Origin: a bacterium
Lineage (GTDB): Bacteria; Elusimicrobiota; Elusimicrobia; Elusimicrobiales; UBA9959
Assembly: GCA_021786295.1 (NCBI GenBank)
Contig: JAJYNO010000018.1
Coordinates: 1-55,922 of the forward strand
Direction of reading: 5' to 3'
Length of the DNA stretch: 55,922 bases
Part shown: piece by piece, positions 43,786 through 52,365 of the stretch
How the letters are laid out: each line of letters opens with the position of its first letter
How positions within the stretch are numbered: position 1 is the stretch's first letter
Made by a program: the position numbers and the translations under genes
Notes under the pieces: generated by a model
Databases searched by the model: none
Told to the model about the DNA's origin: nothing
The model's input: the letters and a program-made list of their open reading frames with translations, nothing else

Positions 43786-44921
43786 CGCGTCACGCCCCTG
43801 TGGCGGGAAACGTTGAGTATCACCCCGACCATCAGCAGCGACGCCAGTATGGACGAGCCGCCGTAGGAGAAGAACGGCAGCGGGATCCCTTTGGTCGGGA
43901 TCAGGCCTATGGCCATCGACATATTGAAGAAGGCCTGCAGGCAGATGACCAGCGTCATGCCCAGCGCGGCCAGCGCCGTGTAGAGGCTGGGGGCGTTGCG
44001 GGCGATGCGCGCGCCCTTTATCAGCAGCGCGGTGAAGAGCCCCAGTATCAGCAGCCCCCCTATCAGGCCGAGTTCCTCGGCCACTACGGGGAAGATGAAA
44101 TCGGTCTGCGGCTCCGGGATGTAGAGTTTGAGCTTCGAGGCGCCCAGGCCCTTGCCGAACCAGCCGCCGGACCCGACGGCCAGCAGCGACTGGGCCAGCT
44201 GGTAGCCGGTGCCGGAGGCGTCATGCCAGGGCGACAGGAAGTTCTTGAGACGCGCTATGCGGTACGGCTTGCGGATCAGTTCCTCTATCACCACCGGCAC
44301 AGCCATGGCCAGCGGCGCGGTGAGATAGCGGCCCTTCACGCCGGCCGCGAGGAACACCAGGAAGGCCACTCCGAACAGCAGTATCGGCGTCCCGAGGTCC
44401 GGCTCGGCCGCGATCAGCGCCAGCATTACCGTCATCACGCCGAAAGGCCTGAGCAGCTCCTTCCAGTCGGCCTTGACGCGGCTGGCGCTGCGGTCGAAGT
44501 AGTCGGCGAAATAGAGGATCAGCACCGGCTTCACGAACTCGCTCATCTGCAGCTTCATGAAGCCCAGCGGGATCCAGCGGCGCACGTGTGCCACCGGGTG
44601 CATGCCCAGCGTGATCCCCAGCAGCAGTATCGTGACGACCGCGGCGGGCTTTATGTACGGGCGCAGTTTCTCCAGGTCTATCCTGGCCGCCACGGCCATC
44701 AGGGCCAGGCCCAGCAGCATGAAAAGGGCCTGTTTCTTGGCGTAGAAGTAGAGACCGAGGCCCTTGTTGTCCGCGTAGATGGCGCTGGCGGAATAGAGGC
44801 AGACCAGTCCCAGCATCAGCAGCGAGAGCACGATGAAGAGGACCTGGTAGTCCATGAACCTCAGGTCGCGGCCGTGCAGGACGTTGTAGGCCGGTTTGCG
44901 GCGGCTTGAAGCGTAGTCCAT
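43782..44921 (-). CDS. ftsW: Division-associated SEDS glycosyltransferase FtsW
   Basis: Polymerises lipid II at the septum with its partner PBP (FtsI, in this window). About ten membrane spans. Key blocks are AEPDLGTPILLFGVAFL, WHDASGTGYQLAQSLLAVGSGG, and the C-terminal LIPTKGIPLPFFSYGGSSILASL. Context with murG and murD favours FtsW over RodA. One base separates it from the murD stop. Confidence 0.94.
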   Translation of the reverse strand: MDYASSRRKPAYNVLHGRDLRFMDYQVLFIVLSLLMLGLVCLYSASAIYADNKGLGLYFYAKKQALFMLLGLALMAVAARIDLEKLRPYIKPAAVVTILLLGITLGMHPVAHVRRWIPLGFMKLQMSEFVKPVLILYFADYFDRSASRVKADWKELLRPFGVMTVMLALIAAEPDLGTPILLFGVAFLVFLAAGVKGRYLTAPLAMAVPVVIEELIRKPYRIARLKNFLSPWHDASGTGYQLAQSLLAVGSGGWFGKGLGASKLKLYIPEPQTDFIFPVVAEELGLIGGLLILGLFTALLIKGARIARNAPSLYTALAALGMTLVICLQAFFNMSMAIGLIPTKGIPLPFFSYGGSSILASLLMVGVILNVSRHRGVTR

Positions 44922-44922
44922 G

Positions 44923-46290
44923 TCAGCGAAGGGTCCTCACGAAGGATTTGAACCTGCGGCCTCTGTCCTCGAAATCGCTGAACTGGTCGAACGAGGCGCA
45001 GGCCGGCGAGAACAGGACGACGTCCCCCTTCGCCCCGAGCTTCAGCGCGCTGCGGCAGGCGTTCTGCATCGTGGCGCAGCGGATGACGGGGCAGGTCCCA
45101 GCCAGCTCCCGCTCTATCCGCGGGGCGTCCTCGCCGATGGTGAGCACGGCCCTGGCGCTCTTCTTTAGCAGCGGAGCGAGCGGCGCGTAAGGCGTGCCCT
45201 TGCCGCGGCCGCCGAGTATCAGCCAGATGTTGCGGCGGCCGCCCAGCGCCTTGAGCGCGACGAGCGTGGAGTCCACGTTGGTGGCCTTGGAATCGTTGAC
45301 GAAGGACATGCCGCGCCTGGTCCCGACCGGCTCTATGCGGTGCTCCACCCCCCTGAAGGAGGCGAAGACCCGGCGCAGGACGGCCGGCCCCGCGCCGCAG
45401 TGCAGCGCCATGAGCCCGGCGCACATCGCGTTCTCCAGGTTGTGGGCCCCGGGCAGGGCGGGCGGTTTGGCCGAAAAGACCGCCTTCCCCCGCCTGAAGA
45501 ACAGCTCCCCGTTCCCGGCCCAGGCGTGCAGGGCGCCTCCCCGCCTTTTCGACGAGAAGAACAGCGCCCGCGACGGGCAGCGGCGGGCCAGCGCGCGGCA
45601 GTACCTGTCCTCGTAGTTGAAGACGCAGCAGTCCCGCGGCCCCTGGTCCCTGAAGACCTTCTCCTTGGCCGCCACGTAGGCGGCCATGCCGCCGTGGTGG
45701 TCCAGGTGGTCCGGAGTTATGTTGAGCACGCAGGCCGCGTCCGGCCTTACGCCGGAACTGTCCTCCAGCTGGTAGCTGGAGAGCTCCAGTACTACCGCGT
45801 CGGAGGGACCGGCCTTGGGCGCGGCCTGGGCCGCCGGCACTCCTACGTTGCCGCAGACCACGGCGCGGCCGCGTGGGGCGAGCGCGGCCTTCATCAGCTC
45901 GCCCAGCAGGATGGTGGTGGTGGTCTTGCCGTTGGTGCCGGTGACGGCGAGCAGTTTCCCCGCGCGCGAATAGGCCAGGGCGATATCTATCTCGCTGAAT
46001 ACCGGTATGCGCTTTTTCTTCAGGGTCTTTATGAGCGGGTTGGAGTGGGGCATGCCGGGGCTTTTAACGGCGAAGGCGCAGGAGAACGCCGCTTTGGTAT
46101 GCCCCCCCGTTTCCGCCTTCACGCCCCGCGCCAGCGTCTTCAGCCGGTCTTTAAGCTCGGAGGCTTTCTTCTCGTCCGTCAGCAGCACGCCGAAGCCGCG
46201 CGCGGCCAGCAGGTTGGCGCAGGCCACGCCCGACTTGCCGGCGCCTATGACCAGCGCCCTCCCGTCCTTGAACTCTTCGGGTCTGAACAT
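44923..46290 (-). CDS. murD: UDP-MurNAc-L-alanine:D-glutamate ligase
   Basis: Cytoplasmic Mur ligase adding D-Glu. The ATP loop is GTNGKTTTT (residues about 117-125). The N-terminal Rossmann domain starts GRALVIGAGKSGVACANLLAARG. The central domain has NITPDHLDHHGGMAAYVAAKEKVF and the C-terminal has FVNDSKATNVDSTLVALKALGG, all diagnostic of MurD. 455 residues. One base gap to mraY. Confidence 0.96.
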   Translation of the reverse strand: MFRPEEFKDGRALVIGAGKSGVACANLLAARGFGVLLTDEKKASELKDRLKTLARGVKAETGGHTKAAFSCAFAVKSPGMPHSNPLIKTLKKKRIPVFSEIDIALAYSRAGKLLAVTGTNGKTTTTILLGELMKAALAPRGRAVVCGNVGVPAAQAAPKAGPSDAVVLELSSYQLEDSSGVRPDAACVLNITPDHLDHHGGMAAYVAAKEKVFRDQGPRDCCVFNYEDRYCRALARRCPSRALFFSSKRRGGALHAWAGNGELFFRRGKAVFSAKPPALPGAHNLENAMCAGLMALHCGAGPAVLRRVFASFRGVEHRIEPVGTRRGMSFVNDSKATNVDSTLVALKALGGRRNIWLILGGRGKGTPYAPLAPLLKKSARAVLTIGEDAPRIERELAGTCPVIRCATMQNACRSALKLGAKGDVVLFSPACASFDQFSDFEDRGRRFKSFVRTLR

Positions 46291-46291
46291 G

Positions 46292-47377
46292 TCAGCGTAT
46301 CTTCAGCGAGGACAGGGCGAGCAGCATCAGCATGATGCCTAGTATCCAGAAGCGCACCGTGACCTTGGGCTCGGCTATGCCCTTGAGCTCGAAATGGTGG
46401 TGTATCGGCGCCATCAGGAACAGCCGCTTCTTTCTGCGCAGCTTGAAGGAGCCCATCTGCAGGATGACGGAAAGGGTCTCCAGCAGGAAGATGCCGCCCG
46501 CCACCGGCAGCAGCAGCTCCTGCTTGCTGGCTATGGCCGCCGTGCCTATGGCCCCGCCCAGGAACAGCGAGCTGGTGTCCCCCATGAAGACCTCGGCCGG
46601 GTAGGCGTTGAACCACAGGAAGCCGAGGCAGGAGCCTATCATGGCGGCGAGGAAGACCGACATCTCCCCCGCTCCTTCCACGTAGATCATCTTGAGGTAG
46701 GAGGCTATCTTGACGTTCCCGGCCGCGTAGGTGAGGATTACGAAGGTCAGGGCCGTGAAGACTATCGAGCCCGCGGCCAGGCCGTCCAGCCCGTCGGTCA
46801 GGTTGACGGCGTTGGAGGCCCCGATGATGACGAACATCCCGAGCGCCGCGTACAGGAACCCCAGGTTTATCCAGACCTCCTTGGTGTAGGGGATGGCGAT
46901 GGAGGTGGCGTACTGCGCGTTGGGCGGGTCAGAGGCCAGGTAGCCCACCACCACTATCGCGGTCAGCATCTGCAGCGAGAACTTGAAGGCGGACGAGGCG
47001 CCCTGGGGGTTCTTCTTCACCAGTTTGGTGTAGTCGTCCATCCAGCCGGCGAAGGCGAGGACTATAGTCGTGAAGAGCAGCAGCAGGATGAAGCGGTTGT
47101 CCACTCTGGCCCACAGCAGCGTCGTTACGACGAGAGTGATAAGGATCAGCAGACCGCCCATCGTGGTGGTGCCCTGCTTGGACAGGTGGCTCTTGGGCCC
47201 GTCGGCGCGCTGGATCTGGCCTATCTTGTAGCGGCGCAGCCGGGCTATCAGCCTGGGGCCTATCATCAGGCTCAGCAGGAAAGAGGTTATGACCGCGCCG
47301 CCGGCGCGGAAAGAGATATACTGGAAAACGTTCAGCGGGCTGAAAAAGTCCTTTAACTGGTAAACGTAGTAAAGCAT
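46292..47377 (-). CDS. mraY: Phospho-MurNAc-pentapeptide transferase
   Basis: Integral membrane enzyme forming lipid I. Ten spans with catalytic Asp motifs WMDDYTKLVKKNPQG and NAVNLTDGLDGLA, then FMGDTSSLFLGGAIG and the histidine motif APIHHHFELKG. 361 residues. AAGGAG precedes the ATG at 47377. Its promoter must lie in the AT-rich run (about 47410-47435) of the intergenic region shared with the divergent SdpR-like gene. Confidence 0.97.
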   Translation of the reverse strand: MLYYVYQLKDFFSPLNVFQYISFRAGGAVITSFLLSLMIGPRLIARLRRYKIGQIQRADGPKSHLSKQGTTTMGGLLILITLVVTTLLWARVDNRFILLLLFTTIVLAFAGWMDDYTKLVKKNPQGASSAFKFSLQMLTAIVVVGYLASDPPNAQYATSIAIPYTKEVWINLGFLYAALGMFVIIGASNAVNLTDGLDGLAAGSIVFTALTFVILTYAAGNVKIASYLKMIYVEGAGEMSVFLAAMIGSCLGFLWFNAYPAEVFMGDTSSLFLGGAIGTAAIASKQELLLPVAGGIFLLETLSVILQMGSFKLRRKKRLFLMAPIHHHFELKGIAEPKVTVRFWILGIMLMLLALSSLKIR

Positions 47378-47484
47378 AGTCTCCTTGAAACGCGGCCTAT
47401 CCGCCGCGTCGGACTATTATTTTATTATTTTTAAAGCGCCTTTGGGACCCACACCTTTGTATCAGGGAAAGTCCCGGGCGGCGC

Positions 47485-47513
47485 TTGACAGAGATGTTAG
47501 ATGAAGGTATAAT
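47485..47513 (+). promoter_or_regulatory. Consensus sigma70 promoter of the SdpR/SdpI-like operon
   Basis: TTGACA (47485-47490), exactly 17 bases, TATAAT (47508-47513): a perfect consensus, the strongest in the window. Such a promoter needs tight repression, supplied by the operator overlapping its 3' end. Confidence 0.9.
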
Positions 47514-47529
47514 TAGATGGCAATCTAAT
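47512..47529 (+). promoter_or_regulatory. Operator: perfect inverted repeat for the ArsR/SdpR-type repressor
   Basis: ATTAGAT (47512-47518), 4-base spacer GGCA, ATCTAAT (47523-47529). It covers the end of the -10 box and the transcription start. A related GTTAGATG half-site lies in the promoter spacer (47496-47503). Position and symmetry fit autorepression by the winged-helix dimer encoded next. Confidence 0.75.
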
Positions 47530-47541
47530 AAAGGAAACGGC

Positions 47542-47820
47542 ATGAACGATATATTCAAGGCGCTGTCCGACCCGAGCAGGCGGGAGATACTGCGGCTGCT
47601 GGGGAAGGGCGAGATGACGGCGGGCGAGCTGGCGACGAAGTTCGACATGACCAAGCCCACGATGTCGCACCATTTCGCCGTTCTGAAGGACGCCGGCCTT
47701 ATCAGCAGCCGGCGCGAGGGAACGAGCATAATCTATTCCCTCAACACCACCGTGGTGCAGGACGTGATGTCCTGGGCCATGGACATGCTGAACGGTCCCG
47801 ACAAGGAGAAGAGAAAATGA
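47542..47820 (+). CDS. ArsR/SdpR-type autorepressor
   Basis: 92-residue winged helix-turn-helix protein: FKALSDPSRREILRLLGKGEMTAGELATKF, then TMSHHFAVLKDAGLISSRREGTSIIYSL. It lacks the cysteines of metal-sensing ArsR proteins, as does SdpR of Bacillus. The ATG at 47542 is chosen because AAAGGA is correctly spaced and upstream in-frame codons lie inside the promoter and operator. It overlaps the SdpI-like gene by ATGA. Probably represses its own operon. Confidence 0.88.
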   Translation: MNDIFKALSDPSRREILRLLGKGEMTAGELATKFDMTKPTMSHHFAVLKDAGLISSRREGTSIIYSLNTTVVQDVMSWAMDMLNGPDKEKRK

Positions 47821-48464
47821 AACACAAGTACTGGTTTATCGGACTTTTAGTTGTCGCGGCGGCGCTGGCCGCGTCCGCTCTGCTTTACTCGAAGCTGCCG
47901 GCGCAGGTGCCCATACACTGGAACGCGGCCGGGGAGATAGACGGCTACGGCAGCAGGCTGATGGGCGCGTTCCTGATGCCTGCTATTATGCTGCTCATAC
48001 TGGGGATCACGCGCGCGCTGCCCTGGCTTTCCCCCAGGCGCTTCGAGTTGGACACGTTCGGAGAGACTTACGAGTTCATCATGCTTCTCACGGTGGTCTT
48101 CCTGGGCTATGTCCACGCCATAATACTCCGGGCGGCCTTCAACAGCTCCATGGACACCGGCAAGGCCGCGGTGGCGGGCATATTCCTGCTCTTCGCGCTG
48201 ATCGGCAACGTGATGGGGAAGGTGCGCAAGAACTTCTGGGTCGGGATCCGCGTGCCGTGGACGCTGGCCAGCGACCAGGTCTGGAACGCGACGCACCGCT
48301 TCGCGGGGAAGCTGTTCTTCGGCGTCGGGGCGATCGGCTTCATCGTCGCGCTGTTCGGAGTGCCGTTCTACGTCCCTATCGCGGCGCTGGGCGTTTCCGC
48401 CCTGCTGCCGATAGTCTATTCCCTCGCGCTGTACAAGAAACTTGAGAAACAGGGAAAGATATAG
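47817..48464 (+). CDS. SdpI/YhfL-family membrane protein
   Basis: 215 residues with six or so membrane segments. The N-terminal DUF1648 block (LPAQVPIHWNAAGEIDGYGSR) and the SdpI signature (GKVRKNFWVGIRVPWTLASDQVWNATHRFAG) are both clear. In Bacillus subtilis SdpI gives immunity to the SdpC toxin and, when engaged, titrates SdpR to the membrane. The same two-gene architecture is seen here without an SdpABC toxin operon. It may act as a membrane stress or toxin sensor. Confidence 0.9.
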   Translation: MKHKYWFIGLLVVAAALAASALLYSKLPAQVPIHWNAAGEIDGYGSRLMGAFLMPAIMLLILGITRALPWLSPRRFELDTFGETYEFIMLLTVVFLGYVHAIILRAAFNSSMDTGKAAVAGIFLLFALIGNVMGKVRKNFWVGIRVPWTLASDQVWNATHRFAGKLFFGVGAIGFIVALFGVPFYVPIAALGVSALLPIVYSLALYKKLEKQGKI

Positions 48465-48492
48465 GCCTGTTCCGAAGGGGATACGCCGCGGT

Positions 48493-49461
48493 TCAGGCCT
48501 CCAGGGCCAGGGCCGCGGCGCCGGCGGCCACGGCGTGGTCGCCGAGCGCGGCCTCAGCTATGCGCAGCGAGGCCAGGATGCCGGGCATCGCGTGCGAGCG
48601 CACAGCCTGGCGGACCTCCCTGGCGAAGAAGCCCGGCATGGCCTCCACCAGTCCCCCTCCCAGCACTATCAGCTCCGGGTTGAGGATGTTCGCGACGTTG
48701 CCGACGGCTATCGAAAGCGCGGCAGCCTTGTTCTGGAGCAGCCTGCGCACGGCGGAGTCGCTCTCCGCCGCCTTGGCCAGGGCTCCGCTCTTGATCTTGG
48801 TGATATCGGTGCCGCCTTTCTTCAGCAGATGAGGTGCCTGCCTGCGCGCGGCCAGCACTGCCGCCTCCGCGGAGATGGCCGGGCGGCCGCAGACGGCCTC
48901 GACGCAGCCGCGGTTGCCGCAGCCGCACAGCGGCCCGAAAGGGTCCACGAACTGGTGGCCGAACTCCCCGGCCGCGCCGGTGGCTCCGCGGTAGAGCCTG
49001 CCGTCGAGGATCAGCGCTCCGCCGATGCCGGTGCCCAGGAAGAAGCCCGCCGCGTGGCGGATGCCCCGCGCCGCGCCGAAGCGGAACTCCCCGTACAGGC
49101 CGGCGTTGACGTCGTTCTCCACCGCCGCGGGGCGGCCCGTCCTGCGGGAGAGGGCCTTGGCCAGCGGGAATTGGCGCAGGAAAGGGATGTTGGCGGAGGA
49201 GAGCAAGATGCCGCGGGCGGCGTCTATGAGCCCGGGGCAGCCTACGCCGACCCCGGCGGCCTGCTTCAGCGTGAGCCCGGCCGTGCCCAGGGCCTCTTTT
49301 ATGACCTCGGAGAGCGAGTCGAGGAAAGGCGCCGGGCCGGAGAGATCGGTGGGCGTCTTAGCCCGGCCCAGCACCCTGCCCTTGCGGTCGAAGACCGCGG
49401 CCAGGACCTTGGTGCCGCCCACGTCCACGCCTACCGCTATTCTTCCTGATCTGGGCGCCAT
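48493..49461 (-). CDS. ROK-family sugar kinase (glucokinase-like)
   Basis: 322 residues without a DNA-binding domain, so a kinase rather than a repressor. The ATP motif is GVDVGGTKV (11-19), the catalytic Asp117 lies in VENDVNA, and the zinc site is H169 with C179-x-C181-x4-C186 (CGCGNRGC). Substrate specificity (glucose, N-acetylmannosamine, GlcNAc or other) is not decided by what I see. A GGAGGGG site precedes the ATG. The gene lies 12 bases after murF, inside the cell-wall cluster, which suggests an amino-sugar substrate. Confidence 0.88.
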   Translation of the reverse strand: MAPRSGRIAVGVDVGGTKVLAAVFDRKGRVLGRAKTPTDLSGPAPFLDSLSEVIKEALGTAGLTLKQAAGVGVGCPGLIDAARGILLSSANIPFLRQFPLAKALSRRTGRPAAVENDVNAGLYGEFRFGAARGIRHAAGFFLGTGIGGALILDGRLYRGATGAAGEFGHQFVDPFGPLCGCGNRGCVEAVCGRPAISAEAAVLAARRQAPHLLKKGGTDITKIKSGALAKAAESDSAVRRLLQNKAAALSIAVGNVANILNPELIVLGGGLVEAMPGFFAREVRQAVRSHAMPGILASLRIAEAALGDHAVAAGAAALALEA

Positions 49462-49473
49462 TTCCCCTCCGTT

Positions 49474-50820
49474 CTATTTCAGCCCTTCCACTATCCTTTC
49501 GAACCTCATCGAGCGGGAGGCCTTTATCAGGAAGGTCCCGCCGCCGGAGGTTATCAGTTCGCGCGCCTTCGGAAGCCAGGCGTCCAGGTCTTCGGCGTAG
49601 ACCAGCCCTTTGCCGCCGGCCTTCGTGAACGCGTCGGCCGCGGCCTTCATCTCGGGCCCGGCCAGGAAGACCTTCCTGGCCGAGGAGCGGGCCAGGGCCG
49701 CCCCGAGCTCCTCGTGGTACTTCCTGGAGTGCGCGCCCAGTTCCTTCATGTCGCCCATCATGACGTAGAGAGGCTTCGGCAGCCCGGCCACGTGCTTCAG
49801 GGCCGAGGCGGCCGAGTGCGGGTTGGAGTTGTAGGCGTCCAGGACCACAAGCGCGTCCTTTAGCCGCAGCTGCTGCAGGCGCATCGGCGGCGGCGTGTAG
49901 CTCTCCAGACCCTTGCGGATCACGGAGAAGTCCAGGCCGCAGGCCAGCGCGGCCGCGGCGGCCGCCGCCGCGTTGTAGAAGTTGTGGCCGCCCGCGTGCG
50001 GCAGGCGCACGTCGAAGATGTCCCCGTCGTATTCCAGCCGCAGGTGGGCGCTCTCCAGCACGCGCACGTCGGCGCCGGGATCGCGCCCGAAGGTGAGCTT
50101 TTTTATGGCGCGCCCGTTGAGGCGCGAGAGGTACTGGTCGTCGTAGTTGTAGACCAGCGTGCCGCCTTCGGCCAGGCAGGAGGCCAGTTCGGTCTTGGTC
50201 TCGAAGACCGTCTCCAGGTCCCCGAAGAACTGGAGATGGGCCGGGCCTATGTTGGTTATCACGCCGCAGTCGGGTGCGGCCAGGCGGGCTATCTCCTTGA
50301 TGTCGCCCTTGTGGGAGGCCCCCAGCTCGAATACGGCGAAATCGTGCTCCGGTCCCAGTTCCAGCAGCGAGAGGGGCAGGCCGTACTGGTTGTTGAGGTT
50401 GCCGGGGTTGGAGCAGGTCCCTCCGGCCTGCGAGAAGATGCTCTTTATCATCTCCTTGGTCGTGCTCTTGCCGTTGGAACCGGTCACGGCGGCCAGCTTG
50501 AGCGAGAAGCGGCGCCTGTGCCAGGCGGCCAGGTCCTGCAGGGCCTTAAGCGTGTCCTTCACCCCGACGGCCGCCGCCGGCAGCTCGGGCAGGCGAGCCA
50601 GCTCCTCCTCCCTGGCGAGGAAGCCGCTGGCGCAGGAGGCCGCGTCGCGCAGGAAATCGTGGGCGTCGTGGTTGGCCCCTTTGAGCGCCCAGAGGAACTC
50701 CCCTGGTTTCAGCTTCCTCGTGTCGGTGACGAAGGCGGAGAAGCGGTCACGGGACGAGCCTTTTATCAGTCTGCCCCCCACCGTTTCCGCCAGCGTTCCC
50801 AGGTCGGTGCGCAAGTTCAT
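49474..50820 (-). CDS. murF: UDP-MurNAc-tripeptide:D-alanyl-D-alanine ligase
   Basis: Adds D-Ala-D-Ala to complete the pentapeptide precursor. The ATP loop is TGSNGKSTTKEMI (residues about 115-127). Further signatures are NLNNQYGLPLSLLEL, FELGASHKGDIKEIARLAAPD and DAYNSNPHSAASAL. 448 residues. Overlaps murE by ATGA. Confidence 0.96.
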   Translation of the reverse strand: MNLRTDLGTLAETVGGRLIKGSSRDRFSAFVTDTRKLKPGEFLWALKGANHDAHDFLRDAASCASGFLAREEELARLPELPAAAVGVKDTLKALQDLAAWHRRRFSLKLAAVTGSNGKSTTKEMIKSIFSQAGGTCSNPGNLNNQYGLPLSLLELGPEHDFAVFELGASHKGDIKEIARLAAPDCGVITNIGPAHLQFFGDLETVFETKTELASCLAEGGTLVYNYDDQYLSRLNGRAIKKLTFGRDPGADVRVLESAHLRLEYDGDIFDVRLPHAGGHNFYNAAAAAAAALACGLDFSVIRKGLESYTPPPMRLQQLRLKDALVVLDAYNSNPHSAASALKHVAGLPKPLYVMMGDMKELGAHSRKYHEELGAALARSSARKVFLAGPEMKAAADAFTKAGGKGLVYAEDLDAWLPKARELITSGGGTFLIKASRSMRFERIVEGLK

Positions 50821-52325
50821 TCTTCCCCCTTGAGCGGGGCGAGCTTCCGCCTTATCGCGGCCGCCGCGGCCTCGCCGTCGCTGAAATGTATGGTCCTGTC
50901 CTTGAGTATCTGGTAGGTCTCGTGGCCTTTGCCGGCTATCAGCACTATGTCGTCAGCCCCTGCCTGCTGCACGGCCTTCTCGATCGCGTCGGCCCTGTCC
51001 GGGATCACCTCGTAATTGTCGTACCTGTCCTCGACGCCCTTTTCGATATCGTCTATGATGGCCAGCGGGTCCTCGCTGCGAGGATTGTCGCTGGTGATGA
51101 CGGCCAGGTCGCTCAGGGAGCAGGCCACCGCGCCCATCGGAGCGCGCTTCGTCCGGTCGCGGTCCCCGCCGCAGCCGAACACCGTGATGATCCGCCGGTG
51201 CGGCATCAGCCGCAGGTTGGACAGCACGTTCTCCAGCGCGGCGTCGGTGTGCGCGTAGTCTACGAAGACCGTGAAGTCCTGGCCGGCCTCCACCCGCTCC
51301 AGGCGGCCGGGGACGTTCTGCAGCGCCTCCAGTCCGGCGGCGGCGGCGCGCAGGTCCAGGCCTCCGGCAAGCGCGGCCGCCGCCGCGGCCAGCGCGTTGT
51401 AGATGTTGTGGCGGCCCAGCAGGTTCAGCCTCACCGGGGCCTCGCCCGACGGGGTCTTCAGCGTGAAGAGCGTCCCGTCGTGGCGTATCTCTATCCCCTC
51501 CGCTCTCACGTCCGCCTTCTCCTCTACGGCGAACGTGAGGGCCCTGACCTTTCCCTTGAGTCGCCCCAGCAGCCAAGACGCTCGTTCGTCGTCCGCGTTG
51601 ATCACCGCGGCCTTGTCCCGCTTCGGGGAGCGCTCCAGCAGGTCGAAGAGGCGGGCTTTGGCCCTGAAGTAGCTCTCCCTGTCCTTGTGGAAGTCGAGGT
51701 GGTCGCGCTGCAGGTTGGTGAAGACGGCGCAGTCGAAGTCCACGTCCTCCACGCGTCCCAGCGCCAGCGCGTGGGAGGAGACCTCCAGGACGGCGGAGAG
51801 CGCGTCGGCCCCGACCATCAAGGAGAGCATCTGCTGCAGCGTGTGCGGCAGCGGCGTGGTATTGGCGGCCGGAGCCAGCACGCGGCCGTCCACGCGGTAG
51901 TCGATGGTGCCGATAACGCCGGGGCGGCGGCCGGCCAGCTTCAGCGCGCTCTCCAGCAGGTAGGCCGTGGTTGTCTTGCCCTTGGTCCCGGTGATGCCCC
52001 AGACCTTGAGCCTGGCCGACGGGCGGGCATAGAAATTGGAGGCGGCCCTGGAGAGGGCGTCGAAAGGGGCTTCGGCCCTGAGCAGGACCGCCGACGGGAA
52101 GGCGGCCCTGAGTTCAGGAGGAGGCTCGGCAGCGCAGACGGCGGCCGCAGCCCCCTTCTCCAGCGCCTGGCGCAGGAAGCCGGCGCCGTCGGTCCTGGTC
52201 CCGGGCAGAGCGAAGAACAGCGCCCCCGGCGAGACCAGGCGCGAGTCGTTGACCAGCGCGTTTATATCCGGGTCCGCCCCCGCGCGCGCGAGCCCGGAGC
52301 CTTCCAGCACCTTGGAGAGCTTCAT
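50817..52325 (-). CDS. murE: UDP-MurNAc-tripeptide synthetase, meso-diaminopimelate type
   Basis: Adds the third stem amino acid. The ATP loop is GTKGKTTTAYLL (about 112-123). DNPRSEDP at 413-420 contains the DNPR motif that selects meso-diaminopimelate over lysine, and GKGHETYQ follows near 465. 502 residues. The ATG lacks a ribosome binding site, and a -10 box ends 7 bases upstream, so the gene may also be read from its own leaderless mRNA besides the operon transcript. Confidence 0.96.
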   Translation of the reverse strand: MKLSKVLEGSGLARAGADPDINALVNDSRLVSPGALFFALPGTRTDGAGFLRQALEKGAAAAVCAAEPPPELRAAFPSAVLLRAEAPFDALSRAASNFYARPSARLKVWGITGTKGKTTTAYLLESALKLAGRRPGVIGTIDYRVDGRVLAPAANTTPLPHTLQQMLSLMVGADALSAVLEVSSHALALGRVEDVDFDCAVFTNLQRDHLDFHKDRESYFRAKARLFDLLERSPKRDKAAVINADDERASWLLGRLKGKVRALTFAVEEKADVRAEGIEIRHDGTLFTLKTPSGEAPVRLNLLGRHNIYNALAAAAAALAGGLDLRAAAAGLEALQNVPGRLERVEAGQDFTVFVDYAHTDAALENVLSNLRLMPHRRIITVFGCGGDRDRTKRAPMGAVACSLSDLAVITSDNPRSEDPLAIIDDIEKGVEDRYDNYEVIPDRADAIEKAVQQAGADDIVLIAGKGHETYQILKDRTIHFSDGEAAAAAIRRKLAPLKGEE

Positions 52326-52332
52326 GGCTACA

Positions 52333-52363
52333 ATGATAGAAAATTTGGAGCGCGCTTTGTCAG
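52333..52363 (-). promoter_or_regulatory. Possible internal promoter giving leaderless murE
   Basis: On the minus strand CTGACA (52363-52358), 19 bases, TATCAT (52338-52333) in the 40-base ftsI-murE gap, which is unusually AT-rich. The predicted start at 52326 is one base before the murE ATG. Confidence 0.42.
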
Positions 52364-52365
52364 GC

